Source of the DNA: GCA-2732755 sp965228265
Lineage (GTDB): Bacteria; Planctomycetota; Phycisphaerae; Phycisphaerales; UBA1924
DNA length: 64,000 nucleotides
Assembly: GCA_965228265.1 (NCBI GenBank)
Contig: OZ245804.1
Location: 3,162,001-3,226,000 of the forward strand
Direction: 5' to 3'
In this document: in pieces, positions 49,281-58,764 of the stretch
Layout: each line of letters starts with the position of its first letter
Numbering within the stretch: the stretch's first letter is position 1
Notes under the pieces: model-generated
Database searches by the model: none
What the model saw: only the letters and a program-made list of their open reading frames with translations
What the model was told of the DNA's origin: nothing
Translations under genes and position numbers: made by a program

Positions 49281-51032
49281 TCACGCGTACGCGTGGAGCC
49301 CCGGCAGCAGCAGGTTCACACCGAAGTATGTCCACAGCATGATGAAGAACCCGATCACGCTCAGCCACGCCGTGACGAGCCCCGGATTCTTCAGCCCCGC
49401 AAAGCGCACGTGGATGACGACGAGATAAACGATCCACGTCACGAGCGCCCAGGTCTCCTTCGGGTCGAAGGCCCACCAGCGTCCCCACGAGTGATCCGCC
49501 CACCACGCGCCTAGCAGCGTCCCGACGCCGAGCGTCCAGAACGCCAGCTGCAGCACGCTCAGCTGCGCCTTGTGCAGGTCAGAGAGCGTCCGCTGCACAC
49601 CCGCCGATTCACCCCCGGAGATCCCGAGTGCATCCGCCGCGAGCAGCGCCTTCCCCTGTGCGCCGCGCGCCCTGGCGAGGTAGTGCGTCCCGAGATAGAA
49701 CAGGCTCACGATGAACCCGAGCGCGATCAGGCCGTAGCTGGCCAAGACCGTCGTCACGTGGTACTTGAGCAGCACACTCGTGTTCAGGATCGCCGCCTCG
49801 CTCTGAATATCCCGACCGGGCACGCCGGTCTGCGTCGCGGTGATGAGCACCAGGAAGCCAACCCCCGCCGTCGCGGCCCCGAAGAGCCACTGCCTGCGGA
49901 TCAGCATGAGCGAGCCCCCCACGATCGCCGCGAACAGGCTCAGCCCCGTCATCGACTCGAACTGGTTCTGGATCGCAAACCGGTCGGCGACGATGCAGCG
50001 GAGCACGAAACCGATGCCGTGCATCGTGATCGCAAGCGCCAGCGTCCCGATGCCGAGCATGATGAGCCACTTGCGTCCCGTGCCGAAGGCGAGCATGAGC
50101 GTGACGAGCGCGAGGCCGTAGAGCCACAGCCCCCACTCGAACGCGTTGAGCTTGTTGTACGTCGTCTCGATCGAGAGCCGCCCCGTCGGGTAGAGCTCGG
50201 CGTTCACGGTGGGCAGGAGGCTTGCGAGCTTGGTGATCGCCTCGTTGGTCGCCTGCGCATCGCCCGAGCGCCACGCGCTCCCGAGTGATCGCGTCGCCTG
50301 ACCGATCTCGGTCCCGCTCCCCCACTCGCCCAGGTGGTGCCACTTGTTATCAATCGAATTCGGCGCGACCATCTGGAAGTTGTTGATGCTGTTCTGATAG
50401 AGCCCGAGCCTGCGGTCGATCCGCCCGATCGACTCACGGAACGCGGTGTTCGATTCGTTGGCGGTGTACACCCGCCCGCCGAGCTGCACCGCCATCACGG
50501 GCGAGAGGCGCCCCAGCTTGGTCCACCTCTCGCGCGCCTTGGCATCCTCCGGGAACGCCAGCTCCACGAACGCCTGTCTCGCGGGCAGGAAGTCCGCCGC
50601 CAAGAGCGGCTTGTCCGCGTAATACCCGGGATCAATCACCAGATCAAAGAGCGTAAAGACCGGGTTGTACTTGAGCTTCTCGGGCGAACCGTTGCTTGCG
50701 GGCGGGCCCGGCTCGTCGTAGCGGCGTTTGCCCGTCAGCGAGAAAACCGTCTCCTCCGCGAGCGTGCCGATCGTCTTGACCCGTCCGTTGTGAAAGACCG
50801 CCAGCGATTCGAGCGCACCGACGTCGATCTGCTTTGCAAAGCTGTGCTTCTCTGCGGGCGACATCGCGCTCCGCGCCGGCGGCGTGCCGAACACACCCGT
50901 CACATCGCCCTCGACCTCGTCGACAAGCTTCGTCTCCGGGTGCGCGTTGCCGTCGGGCGCGTACTGCCCCCCTGCCCGCCCCGCGCCGACCATCAGAACA
51001 ACGAGCACGAGTGCGATCAGTGCGCGACTCAT
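49281..51032 (-). CDS. ccsA: Cytochrome c biogenesis protein CcsA
   Basis: 583 residues. A signal peptide and a soluble N-terminal region (about 25-285) precede eight or so membrane helices. The haem-handling tryptophan-rich motif is WWADHSWGRWWAFDPKETWA, near residue 515. Conserved histidines stand in KYHVTTVLASYG and in the helix after the WWD motif (VVIHVRF). With ResB it moves haem across the membrane and attaches it to apocytochromes c (System II). The long N-terminal extension is not part of the usual CcsA. It overlaps resB by 4 nt (ATGA), so the two are co-translated. Confidence 0.9.
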   Translation of the reverse strand: MSRALIALVLVVLMVGAGRAGGQYAPDGNAHPETKLVDEVEGDVTGVFGTPPARSAMSPAEKHSFAKQIDVGALESLAVFHNGRVKTIGTLAEETVFSLTGKRRYDEPGPPASNGSPEKLKYNPVFTLFDLVIDPGYYADKPLLAADFLPARQAFVELAFPEDAKARERWTKLGRLSPVMAVQLGGRVYTANESNTAFRESIGRIDRRLGLYQNSINNFQMVAPNSIDNKWHHLGEWGSGTEIGQATRSLGSAWRSGDAQATNEAITKLASLLPTVNAELYPTGRLSIETTYNKLNAFEWGLWLYGLALVTLMLAFGTGRKWLIMLGIGTLALAITMHGIGFVLRCIVADRFAIQNQFESMTGLSLFAAIVGGSLMLIRRQWLFGAATAGVGFLVLITATQTGVPGRDIQSEAAILNTSVLLKYHVTTVLASYGLIALGFIVSLFYLGTHYLARARGAQGKALLAADALGISGGESAGVQRTLSDLHKAQLSVLQLAFWTLGVGTLLGAWWADHSWGRWWAFDPKETWALVTWIVYLVVIHVRFAGLKNPGLVTAWLSVIGFFIMLWTYFGVNLLLPGLHAYA

Positions 51033-53635
51033 GACAGACTCCCTTCCAGCACCTCATCGGGCGCTGCGCTTGCTTCCTGCTTCCGCTCGGTCTGATCGGC
51101 GTGCTGCGCCTTGAGCTTGTCGCGCTGACGACGCACGAGCCAGGGCTTGATGTAGAACGCCCAAGGCGTGCCCACGCCCATCAGCACCCCGCCGAGCGCG
51201 ATGATGTGGATTCCGGGGTTGTTGCCCACTCCCAGAATCGTGAAGTTTGCCCTCGGCCGCTCGAGCACGCCCTGATCGACCAGCTCCTGGCTCTGCTCCC
51301 AGCCCGCGCGATCCCAGCCGGCCTGCGAGAACTTGTACTGCCGCGGGCTCAGGTGGCTTGCGATCTCGCCCACAAGATTCGCAAGAAATCCCCGCGTGCT
51401 CGACCAGAGGAACGGCGCCTTGAGCGGCGCGTTGAGCCGCGTCACGTGGTCGTACGACTCGAACGAGCCATCGGTCGACTCGACCCGCACCAGCGTCTGG
51501 TAATCGCGTGGCGAGCCGCGGTGGTCGTAGCTGAGCATCTTGAAATCCAGCATCCGGAGCTGGAAACCGGGCAGCCTGTGCTGCACGCGACCGAACACCA
51601 GCGAGATGCGCCGACCGTCCGGCAGATCCAGCGCCCGCTGGGACGACGCGCGGAGCGACGTCACATCCGTGTACTTGCAGAAGGGCAGCCAGACCACCTC
51701 GCTCCAGTCCGAGCTCTTCTGTGACACCTCGACCGCGATCATCGCCTTGTCGTACGTGCCGACCATGTTGCCGTCACGCTGATCCTCCGGCACCGAGACG
51801 GGCACCTCGATCTGCCGGGCATCTTCCCAGCGGTCGGCCAGATCGAACGACAACCTCGGCACGGGCTCGCGCAGGCGCGAACCGGGCGCAAGCCCCTCGC
51901 GCACCTCGATGCCGCCCGGCGTGCGCACGATCGCGTCCACAAGACCCGTCGCCGGGTCCTCGTTGAAGTACACCTGGAGCTTCGTCGCATCAACGAACCC
52001 GACGCGCACGCTCTGGTCCGGATCGCGACGCACGGGCCTGCCGTCGGCAGACGCCTGCTCGAGCAGATCCTGCGAGATCTCCGGGAACCGGTGGTACACC
52101 CAGCGCACGAACGGCTCGCCGAGCGGCGGCTCAAACCGCACGAGCGCCACGCTGCTCGTTGCGCCCTCGTACCCGGGCGTCACGATCGGGAACGGGGGCT
52201 CGGGCGCGATCTGCTGGAGCGTCAGGTGCCAACCCGTATTGCCCACCGGCGTGCGCACATTGACGCGTGGCGACATCACGCCCTTGTAATTCGCCTCGGG
52301 GATCTCGATCACCAGACCAGCCGGCGCCCCCACGGGCAGACGCGTCTTGAGATCCGACCAGCGCACCGGGTCCATCCCCACCGCGTACTCGACCGCAATC
52401 TCGGGCGTCTCGTGCATCCTGCTGACCGCGTCGCCCGGCGCCAGCGCAAACCAGAGCATCCGCTGCCCTTCCTCGTCCGGCTCGCCCGTCCCCGCAAGGT
52501 CGTGCGCCACGAGATACACCAGACGCATCGGCTGACGCTCGCCCTCAGAACGCGCGGGCACCACGCGCTGCCAGCGCCTGGCTTCCTCCGCGTACGTAGC
52601 GAAACCGACCACGTTGAACGAAAGGTCATCCGTGCCCGCCAGCGGGCGGTCCGTGTTCAGATCGATCGAAAGCGGACGCGCACTGGCGTCCGCATGCGTG
52701 TGCTGCGAGACCAGTTCGTGGATCGTCTCGCCCGTGAAGGCCTCGAGGTTGTAGTCGTTGTACCGGGGCAGACCCTCGATGCGGCGTTGCTGCCAGTCCA
52801 TACCCGCGTGGATCCAGAGCGCCGGGTCCTCGCGGTCGTAGAACGCGGCCTGCGCGGGCCCCGGGCCCGTGCCGATCTGGCCCTGCATCGCGCCGCCGGC
52901 CAGCAGGAGCGCGTCGCCCTCCTGCTTGAACATCTGGTAGTACACGCTGCCGACCGCTATCAGCACGATCCCCGTGTGCACGGTCAGCACGCCTAGGTTC
53001 ACGAACTTGAACTCGATGCGCCGGATCGTCGCGACGATGAGGTTCACCGTGAACAGCATCAGCATCGCGCGCATGGGCCACCACGCGTAGAACTCCAGCT
53101 CCGTCATCTCGAAGGCGGGGAGTCTTCGGATCGTCGTGCTCGCGTACCGCTCGACGAACGGCGCAAACAGGCGGAACCCCTCGCCCGTCGCCGGCTCGTA
53201 GCGCATCGCGGGCCATACGAAATCGACCCAGACAAACACACCCGCAGCCGTCACAGCGAAGAACGCGCCGACTTTGAAGAGGAACGACGGCGCCCGCGCC
53301 ATCTGCTTGCCAGCCGCGACCCGACCCGCCAGCGCGTACGTGATCACACCCGGCACAATCGAGACCAGCACCAGCGAAAGGATGTAAACGATCCACGTCG
53401 GGATCAGCGCCAGCAGCCCGACGGGCACGCTCGCCAGGACGGCATAGAGCGCCACACCCACGAGCAGGATCGCCGCCAGCGTGATCGAGCTGAGCGCGTG
53501 AAGAACATACCGAACGGGCGTGAGCGGACCGGTCAGGTTCTCACGGTCCCACGCCTGTACTCGCCGCCACTTTGCACTCAACCGACACTCCCGATCCGTA
53601 GGGGAATTCTTGCTCGGCAATGTTACGCAGGACAC
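51029..53635 (-). CDS. resB: ResB-like cytochrome c biogenesis protein
   Basis: 868 residues, longer than typical ResB. Membrane helices near 48-75 (VLHALSSITLAAILLVGVAL), 78-100, 125-147 and 180-200 are followed by a very large extracytoplasmic region (about 205-800). A final helix near 815-835 (NPGIHIIALGGVLMGVGTPW AFY) is of the ResB type. Together with CcsA it forms the System II synthetase. GTG 53635 is the longest start; TTG codons 7 and 18 codons later are alternatives. Its stop overlaps the ccsA start, so resB is downstream? No: on the minus strand resB comes first and ccsA follows directly. Confidence 0.85.
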   Translation of the reverse strand: MSCVTLPSKNSPTDRECRLSAKWRRVQAWDRENLTGPLTPVRYVLHALSSITLAAILLVGVALYAVLASVPVGLLALIPTWIVYILSLVLVSIVPGVITYALAGRVAAGKQMARAPSFLFKVGAFFAVTAAGVFVWVDFVWPAMRYEPATGEGFRLFAPFVERYASTTIRRLPAFEMTELEFYAWWPMRAMLMLFTVNLIVATIRRIEFKFVNLGVLTVHTGIVLIAVGSVYYQMFKQEGDALLLAGGAMQGQIGTGPGPAQAAFYDREDPALWIHAGMDWQQRRIEGLPRYNDYNLEAFTGETIHELVSQHTHADASARPLSIDLNTDRPLAGTDDLSFNVVGFATYAEEARRWQRVVPARSEGERQPMRLVYLVAHDLAGTGEPDEEGQRMLWFALAPGDAVSRMHETPEIAVEYAVGMDPVRWSDLKTRLPVGAPAGLVIEIPEANYKGVMSPRVNVRTPVGNTGWHLTLQQIAPEPPFPIVTPGYEGATSSVALVRFEPPLGEPFVRWVYHRFPEISQDLLEQASADGRPVRRDPDQSVRVGFVDATKLQVYFNEDPATGLVDAIVRTPGGIEVREGLAPGSRLREPVPRLSFDLADRWEDARQIEVPVSVPEDQRDGNMVGTYDKAMIAVEVSQKSSDWSEVVWLPFCKYTDVTSLRASSQRALDLPDGRRISLVFGRVQHRLPGFQLRMLDFKMLSYDHRGSPRDYQTLVRVESTDGSFESYDHVTRLNAPLKAPFLWSSTRGFLANLVGEIASHLSPRQYKFSQAGWDRAGWEQSQELVDQGVLERPRANFTILGVGNNPGIHIIALGGVLMGVGTPWAFYIKPWLVRRQRDKLKAQHADQTERKQEASAAPDEVLEGSLS

Positions 53636-53659
53636 CCGTCCAACTCCTGCCGAGCGGGA

Positions 53660-55060
53660 TCAATTCCTGCCTAGCAGAAATTCGGGCGCAGCGTCCGAGC
53701 ACAGCACCCGTTTCGCCGGCGAACCGGTCCCGGACGCCGGGATCGCGAGGATGCCAAGGGGCGTCGACCCCTCGGCGAGTGTGACGAGATTGTCGTCGAA
53801 GCCGAGCACGCGCGAGCCGTGGGTCGTGATCATTCTGACGAGTGTGTCCGGATCGGTGCCGTCGCGGGCGTGCAGGAATCTCGCTTCATCCAATGTGCCA
53901 AGGCCGAGGCCCGCTTCATCCAGAACGCCGGATGGAAGGTTGATGACCGAGTCCGTCCCGAGCGCGACCTCGATACCCGCGGCCAGCATGTCGCGGTACC
54001 GGTGCGGCCCGAAGTGGCGCTCGGCGCCGAAGTACGCGCTGGCGCGGGGGCAATAGACCACCCGTGTGCGCGCATCGGCGAGGATCGCCAGGTCCTCGTC
54101 GGAGCACTGGTTGACGTGCACCGCGCTTGAGCCGCTCTGCCGGATGAACGACTCAAGATGCCCGATCGGGGTGAGTCCCTTGCCGAAGTCCGCAGCGGCC
54201 TGGTCATCCCAGATCCCGAGCGTTCGGAGCAGCTCGAGCTGCGGGCCTGCGCACTCGGCGATGAAACGGCGTTCTTCGGGTGACTCGGCGAGGTGGGTGA
54301 TGAGGGGGAGGTCGTGCTGCGCGGCGAGCCGGGCGGCGGCCGCGTACCCCGCGGGCGAGACCGTGTTGGGCGCGTGCGGCTGGAGCCCGAGACGGACATG
54401 GCCCTGCTGGAAGTTGCTGAGAGAGGCAAGCTGTTCTTCGAGCCGGGCGATCGAGGCTTGGGTGCGGGTGCCGATGGCGAAGAACTCGAGGTAGCTGGTA
54501 CCCGCAAGCTCTGATTCTGCAAGGGCTTGCCACGGCTCGAAGCTCGGCTGCCCCCCCGCTGCTCCGGCGATATCGCCCACGAGGGCGACGCCGCCTTGGC
54601 GGAGGAGTCGGCAGCCCTGAGAAACGGATGCCCGGATCAGGGCGGCGTCGGTGTGTCGCCCGGCGCGGACCATGTCGACCCAGGAGACGAAGCCGGCGTC
54701 CGGATCGTGGGGTCTTGGGCCGATGTGGGTGAGATCGAGATGGGTGTGCGCGTTGACATGGGCGGGCATGATGACGCAGCCGGGTCGCTCGATGCGGTTG
54801 GCCCTGTCGGTTGCTGGGTGTGCGCGGAGATCGTCGAGTGAGCCGACGGCAAGGATGCGGTTTGATGAGGCGTGATGCTCGATGAGTATCGCGGCGGGAG
54901 CCTGTCGGTTACCGGGTATGGTGACTTTTGCGCATGTGACAGCGTCGGCGGTGATGAGTGTGATGGAAGTTGCTGATCTGTGCACGAAGTTGCGTTCTCC
55001 GGCGGCATTGTGCGCGTGCGCTTGATATCCTTGCCAGTCCATCGGCGTCGCGAGCGGCAT
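53660..55060 (-). CDS. Amidohydrolase, possible aminofutalosine deaminase-like
   Basis: About 466 residues of the metal-dependent amidohydrolase superfamily. The metal site is NAHTHLDLTHI. Further ligands are a histidine in GLQPHAPNT, another in THLAESPEE and the aspartate in ALGTDSVINLPSG. This is the ATZ/TRZ-like deaminase pattern. Since mqnE is present, this could be the deaminase step of the futalosine route, but guanine-type or other deaminases cannot be excluded. The start is uncertain: ATG at 55060 is chosen because longer versions (to 55132) overlap the divergent OmpA-like gene. Confidence 0.7.
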   Translation of the reverse strand: MPLATPMDWQGYQAHAHNAAGERNFVHRSATSITLITADAVTCAKVTIPGNRQAPAAILIEHHASSNRILAVGSLDDLRAHPATDRANRIERPGCVIMPAHVNAHTHLDLTHIGPRPHDPDAGFVSWVDMVRAGRHTDAALIRASVSQGCRLLRQGGVALVGDIAGAAGGQPSFEPWQALAESELAGTSYLEFFAIGTRTQASIARLEEQLASLSNFQQGHVRLGLQPHAPNTVSPAGYAAAARLAAQHDLPLITHLAESPEERRFIAECAGPQLELLRTLGIWDDQAAADFGKGLTPIGHLESFIRQSGSSAVHVNQCSDEDLAILADARTRVVYCPRASAYFGAERHFGPHRYRDMLAAGIEVALGTDSVINLPSGVLDEAGLGLGTLDEARFLHARDGTDPDTLVRMITTHGSRVLGFDDNLVTLAEGSTPLGILAIPASGTGSPAKRVLCSDAAPEFLLGRN

Positions 55061-55122
55061 ATTTGTCGCCACGCCGCGGGCCTGGTGGTTGGGACGATCC
55101 AGAGAAAACAGGAGTGGTCGAG

Positions 55123-55977
55123 ATGTCCGCACGCATGAATTACAAGTTCCGGGTTGCTGGTCTGGTCGGTCTCGGGCTCACGATGGGCCTGGGCGGTTGT
55201 GTTTCGCAGCAGCACTACGACCAGATGGAGATGCAGTACCGGGCCGCGGCGGACCGCAACGCGACGCTCGCCCGTGAGAACGAGCAGCTCCAGAGCGCCC
55301 TGGCCCTTCAGGGCAACGCGAGCAGCGGCACCCAGAGCACGCTCGAGCAGCTCCGGGCGGAGAACGCCAAGCTTCGCAACGAGCTGGCGGCGAACAACCA
55401 GCTCCTGCTCGACCTCGACGATCAGCTCCGCGGTCTGAACCTCATGGACCCGGCGACGGACCGGGCGCTGCGTGAGCTCGCTCAGCGTCACCCGGATCTG
55501 GTGACGTACGACTCGCGTCTTGGCATGCTCCGCTTTTCGAGCGACCTGACCTTCAACTCGGGCTCGGATCAGCTCCGCGAGGGCGCCAACGAGACGCTCG
55601 CTGCACTGGCGAACGTGCTCAAGGGTCAGGAAGCGGCCCGCTACGAGCTGCAGATCGTCGGTCACACAGACAGCCAGGCGATCAGCGCGGGCACGGCTCA
55701 GCGTCACCCGACGAACACGCACCTCTCGGTGCACCGGGCGATCTCGGTGAAGCAGAAGCTTGCTTCGCTGGGCGTGCCCGTGGAGCGTCTGCTGGTTGCG
55801 GGCTGGGGCGAGAGCCACCCGGCGGTCCCGAACTCGGCGAGCGGCAACACGCCGCAGAACCGCCGCGTGGAGATCTACTTCCGTCCTGAGAGTGTCGCTG
55901 GCAGCGGCTCGACGGTGACGAGCAGCGAAGCGGATACGCAGGCCTCCCCGGCTCGCCCGCTGGACCCGGTGAAGTAA
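55123..55977 (+). CDS. OmpA-family lipoprotein
   Basis: 284 residues. The lipoprotein signal ends in GLGGC (Cys near residue 26). A coiled-coil stretch (about 35-105) is followed by the OmpA peptidoglycan-binding domain (about 130-260): FSSDLTFNSGSDQLREGANE, LQIVGHTDS and NRRVEIYF, with the TD and R residues that hold diaminopimelate. It would tether the outer membrane to the cell wall. ATG 55123 follows AGGAG at 8 nt. The MlaE gene starts 10 nt after its stop, so both may be one transcription unit. Confidence 0.86.
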   Translation: MSARMNYKFRVAGLVGLGLTMGLGGCVSQQHYDQMEMQYRAAADRNATLARENEQLQSALALQGNASSGTQSTLEQLRAENAKLRNELAANNQLLLDLDDQLRGLNLMDPATDRALRELAQRHPDLVTYDSRLGMLRFSSDLTFNSGSDQLREGANETLAALANVLKGQEAARYELQIVGHTDSQAISAGTAQRHPTNTHLSVHRAISVKQKLASLGVPVERLLVAGWGESHPAVPNSASGNTPQNRRVEIYFRPESVAGSGSTVTSSEADTQASPARPLDPVK

Positions 55978-55986
55978 GATCGGCGG

Positions 55987-56889
55987 GTGATTGATCCGCC
56001 TCGATCCATGAACGGAGAAGCGGCCGTCCCGGACGCAGAGAGTCAGTCCGCGTCGGCGCGGAGCGTGCTTGGCGCGCTGGCGTCGTTTGGTGCGCGGGTG
56101 GACCTGTGGCTTCAGGACGCGGGGAACTTTGCGCGGTTTCTCGCAGAGACGATCCGGGGGCTGGTGTGCTTCTGGACGTGGCTGCGCTGGGACAGGCTGG
56201 CTCGGCAGTTGTTCTTCATCGGGACGATGAGCGTGCCGGTGCTGGCGGTGACGGGCGCGTTTATCGGGATGATCCTGGCGATCGAGGGGTATCTGCAGTT
56301 CGCGGCGATCGGTCAGGAGGCGCGGCTTGGCGGGGTGATCAACATCTCGCTGACGAAGCAGATCGGGCCGGTGCTGGCGGCGGTGATCCTGGCGGGACGC
56401 GTCGGGTGTTCGCTGACGGCCGAGCTCGGGTCGATGCGCGTGACGGAGCAGCTCGACGCGATGCGGGCGATGGCGGCGGACCCGATCCGCGTGCTTGTCT
56501 GTCCGCGTGTGGCGGCTTGCGTGGTGATGATCCCGGCGCTGACGATCGTGTCCAACGCGTGCGGCGTCTTCGGCGGGTGGTGGGTCACGACGCAGGTGTA
56601 CGAGGCCAACAGCGATCAGTTCTGGCAGTACTCGTCGGCGCTGGTGACGTGGTTCGACCTGTTCAACGGCATCACCAAGAGCCTGGTCTTCGGGTTCGCG
56701 ATCGGTGTGATCAGTTGCTACAAGGGCTTCAATTGCAAGCCGGGCGCGGTGGGCGTCGGGCGTGCGACGACGGACTCGTTCGTGACGAGCTTTCTGGCGA
56801 TCGTGTTCATCAACCTGGTGCTGGCGAAGGTGCTGAACGAGATCGATCTGTGGCGCACGGGTGGTGTGCTGCGGGCGGTGTTTACGTAA
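55987..56889 (+). CDS. MlaE-family ABC permease
   Basis: 300 residues. The permease domain has five or six helices: IGTMSVPVLAVTGAFIGMIL near residue 75, the central EGYLQFAAIGQE, ISLTKQIGPVLAAVILAGRV with ELGSMRVTEQLDAMRAMA (the coupling-helix block), and C-terminal helices ending FLAIVFINLVLAKVLN. MlaE-type permeases move phospholipids between membranes with an MlaF ATPase and MCE protein, neither of which is in view. The GTG at 55987 is used; an ATG at 56008 is possible. Confidence 0.87.
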   Translation: MIDPPRSMNGEAAVPDAESQSASARSVLGALASFGARVDLWLQDAGNFARFLAETIRGLVCFWTWLRWDRLARQLFFIGTMSVPVLAVTGAFIGMILAIEGYLQFAAIGQEARLGGVINISLTKQIGPVLAAVILAGRVGCSLTAELGSMRVTEQLDAMRAMAADPIRVLVCPRVAACVVMIPALTIVSNACGVFGGWWVTTQVYEANSDQFWQYSSALVTWFDLFNGITKSLVFGFAIGVISCYKGFNCKPGAVGVGRATTDSFVTSFLAIVFINLVLAKVLNEIDLWRTGGVLRAVFT

Positions 56890-56928
56890 TGCTGTGAGGA
56901 ATGAGCGGCGGGATTGGACTGCTCAAGA

Positions 56929-56980
56929 CCCTCACCCGCCTCGCTTTGCTCGGCACCCTCTCCCCAAGCGGGAGAGGGAG
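56929..56980 (-). repeat. Solo copy of the DUF559-type repeat
   Basis: CCCTCACCCGCCTCGCTTTG then CTCGGCACCCTCTCCCC... GGGAGAGGGAG. It matches the reverse complement of the left repeat at 3979-4035, including the GCCGAGC(A/G)AAGCGAGGC block, with a few changes. There is no DUF559 gene nearby. It lies 40 bp after the mlaE stop and 35 bp before REP copy D. Confidence 0.7.
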
Positions 56981-57014
56981 AGGTGGTTTCTCGCATTGCA
57001 ATCAATGAGTTGGC

Positions 57015-57041
57015 GATGGGCGGCGAGACGCCACCCCCACC
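57015..57041 (+). repeat. REP-like palindrome, family 1, copy D
   Basis: GATGGGCGGCGAGACGCCAC CCCCACC. It differs from copies A and C at two positions that sit opposite each other in the stem tip, so pairing is weakened in only one place. It is located in the 248-bp gap between mlaE and the convergent gene at 57138-57902, beside the solo DUF559-type repeat. Confidence 0.7.
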
Positions 57042-57137
57042 CAAATACACTTCACTGATATACGTCCACTTCGATATGCGCAAAGGCGTCCCCCCGCTCA
57101 CGCGGGGGGCTCGTTTGGGTTCTCTCTTTCTGTTGAG

Positions 57138-57902
57138 CTATTCGGTGCGTTTGGGTGGGGCGAAGAGGAAGCCGGCGCTCAGGATCATGACCATGCCGAA
57201 GACGCCGGCGAGGAAGAAGTCGAGTCCGAACTGGAGTGAGGCGTCGTTGTCGAACTGGGGCTTTGGTCTTGCGACGGGCGGGATGGAGGTCATGGCGGCG
57301 TCGTACTGCCAGGTGCCCTCGACGAGTTCGCCTTCCTTGGGCGGCTCGTTGCCCCGGCGCTTGGAGGGGTAGGCGAGGCGTTCGTGGACGATGTCGCCGG
57401 CTTCGGTGAGTTCGTAGATGTCGAAGGTCCAGCCGTGGGACCAGACCTCGCCCCAGGTGCGGTGGTCGGCGCCGGGCGGCGGGTTTCGGACGACGATGGC
57501 GAGGCGGTCGTCGACTTCGTCGGTTTCGATGGCTTTGACGGCGTCTTCGGCGGACATGCCCTTGACGATGATGAACCGGTAGACGCGGAGCCAGTCTTCG
57601 TATCGGCGGAGGTCCGGGAGTTCCTCGACGCCGCCGGGGATGGTCTCGGTGAGGCGGATTGTGTCATCGCCGAAGCTGACGACGACGACTTTTTTGCCGG
57701 TGTGCGAGGTTTCCTCAGTGAAGTGGACTTCGCGTGAGCCGAAGCGGAATTGCTCGGCTTCGATGGGCATGAAGTGTGCGCGAGCGGGGAGTTTGTCTCT
57801 GTTGAAGGAGACGATTTTGTTTGCGAGCAGCGCGGAGGTGGCGACGAAGGCGATGGTTGAGATCACCAGTGCGAACGCGGGTATTGGTCTTTTGAGGGCC
57901 AT
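57138..57902 (-). CDS. Membrane protein at the end of the cox operon
   Basis: 254 residues. There is one helix near the N-terminus (FALVISTIAFVATSALLA) and one near the C-terminus (FGLDFFLAGVFGMVMILSAG), with a soluble domain of about 185 residues between them that faces the outside. The domain has regular strands (VVVVSFGDDTIRLTET, RLAIVVRNPP) and no recognisable motif. It starts 21 nt after the coxD stop, so it is part of the oxidase operon and may be an assembly or accessory protein. I do not recognise the family. Confidence 0.6.
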   Translation of the reverse strand: MALKRPIPAFALVISTIAFVATSALLANKIVSFNRDKLPARAHFMPIEAEQFRFGSREVHFTEETSHTGKKVVVVSFGDDTIRLTETIPGGVEELPDLRRYEDWLRVYRFIIVKGMSAEDAVKAIETDEVDDRLAIVVRNPPPGADHRTWGEVWSHGWTFDIYELTEAGDIVHERLAYPSKRRGNEPPKEGELVEGTWQYDAAMTSIPPVARPKPQFDNDASLQFGLDFFLAGVFGMVMILSAGFLFAPPKRTE

Positions 57903-57923
57903 GCCGCTCCGTGGTGTGTGTGA

Positions 57924-58742
57924 TCAGTGCTCGCCGGCGTCGTTGTTGTCGTCCGCGTGTTCTGCGTCGTCGGCGTGGGCTTCATCGGCGTGGTCATCGT
58001 GTTCGTCGGCGTGGGCGTCGTCATGATGACCGTGCGCGTCGTGGTCATCGCCGAGGTCTTTCCAGACGCCCGTCGAGAAGAGGCCGGGCGTGAGGCCTTG
58101 GCGGGGCCGGCTTGCGTCGGCGGATGAGAGTTCGTATTCGCCGTGGCCGGCGTGGTGGGCGTGGAGTTCGTGCTCGTAGGCGTCGAGGCCGTGCTTGGCG
58201 ATGTAGCTCTCTTTGACCACAAGATAGAGAGGCGAGTTTGAAGCACCCTTGAAGTCTTCGTTCAGGCGTTCCTGAGAGATGGAGTTCCCGCTCTGACCGA
58301 GTCCTGAGAGTGAGCCCCCCGGGATGATCTCGCCTGCGCGCCAATCGGTGATGTGGCCCCGGTTGTTGAGGTCGATGGCGGTGAACATGATGAAGAGCCA
58401 GACGGCGAAGAGCGTGAAAAGGAGGAGGATGATGTTGATGCCCTTGTCGTAGCGGAGCTGCATGAAGTACATGACGACGAGGGTGCCCTTGATGGTGGCG
58501 ATGCCCATCGCGAGGACGACGTTGACCCAGCCGGGGATCTGCCAGCCCCACTCGTGTGCGGCGAACTTCTCGAACTGCGCCTGGAACACCGTGAGTGCGG
58601 TGAAGGCGAGCAGCGCGAGCAGCACCCCGAGGAGGATCTGCCACGGGATGATGACGTGTCCGTGGTGGTCGTCTTCGTGGAAGCCGTGCGGGTCTGCCGG
58701 GTTGTAGACGGTCGGCTTTTTCTGTGCTTGGGCTTGGCTCAT
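57924..58742 (-). CDS. coxD: Cytochrome c oxidase subunit IV
   Basis: 272 residues. Three membrane helices of the prokaryotic subunit IV family: about 31-52 (PWQILLGVLLALLAFTAL), 71-93 and 102-122 (NIILLLFTLFAVWLFIMF), with GTLVVMYFMQLRYDKG between the second and third. The C-terminal 45 residues are extremely rich in His, Asp, Ala and Glu (DDHDAHGHHDDAHADEH and onward), a likely metal-binding tail. Such a tail is not part of usual subunit IV proteins. It is placed between coxC and the unknown membrane gene. Confidence 0.8.
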   Translation of the reverse strand: MSQAQAQKKPTVYNPADPHGFHEDDHHGHVIIPWQILLGVLLALLAFTALTVFQAQFEKFAAHEWGWQIPGWVNVVLAMGIATIKGTLVVMYFMQLRYDKGINIILLLFTLFAVWLFIMFTAIDLNNRGHITDWRAGEIIPGGSLSGLGQSGNSISQERLNEDFKGASNSPLYLVVKESYIAKHGLDAYEHELHAHHAGHGEYELSSADASRPRQGLTPGLFSTGVWKDLGDDHDAHGHHDDAHADEHDDHADEAHADDAEHADDNNDAGEH

Positions 58743-58764
58743 TGGTGCGTCCTTGTGGGTGCGC

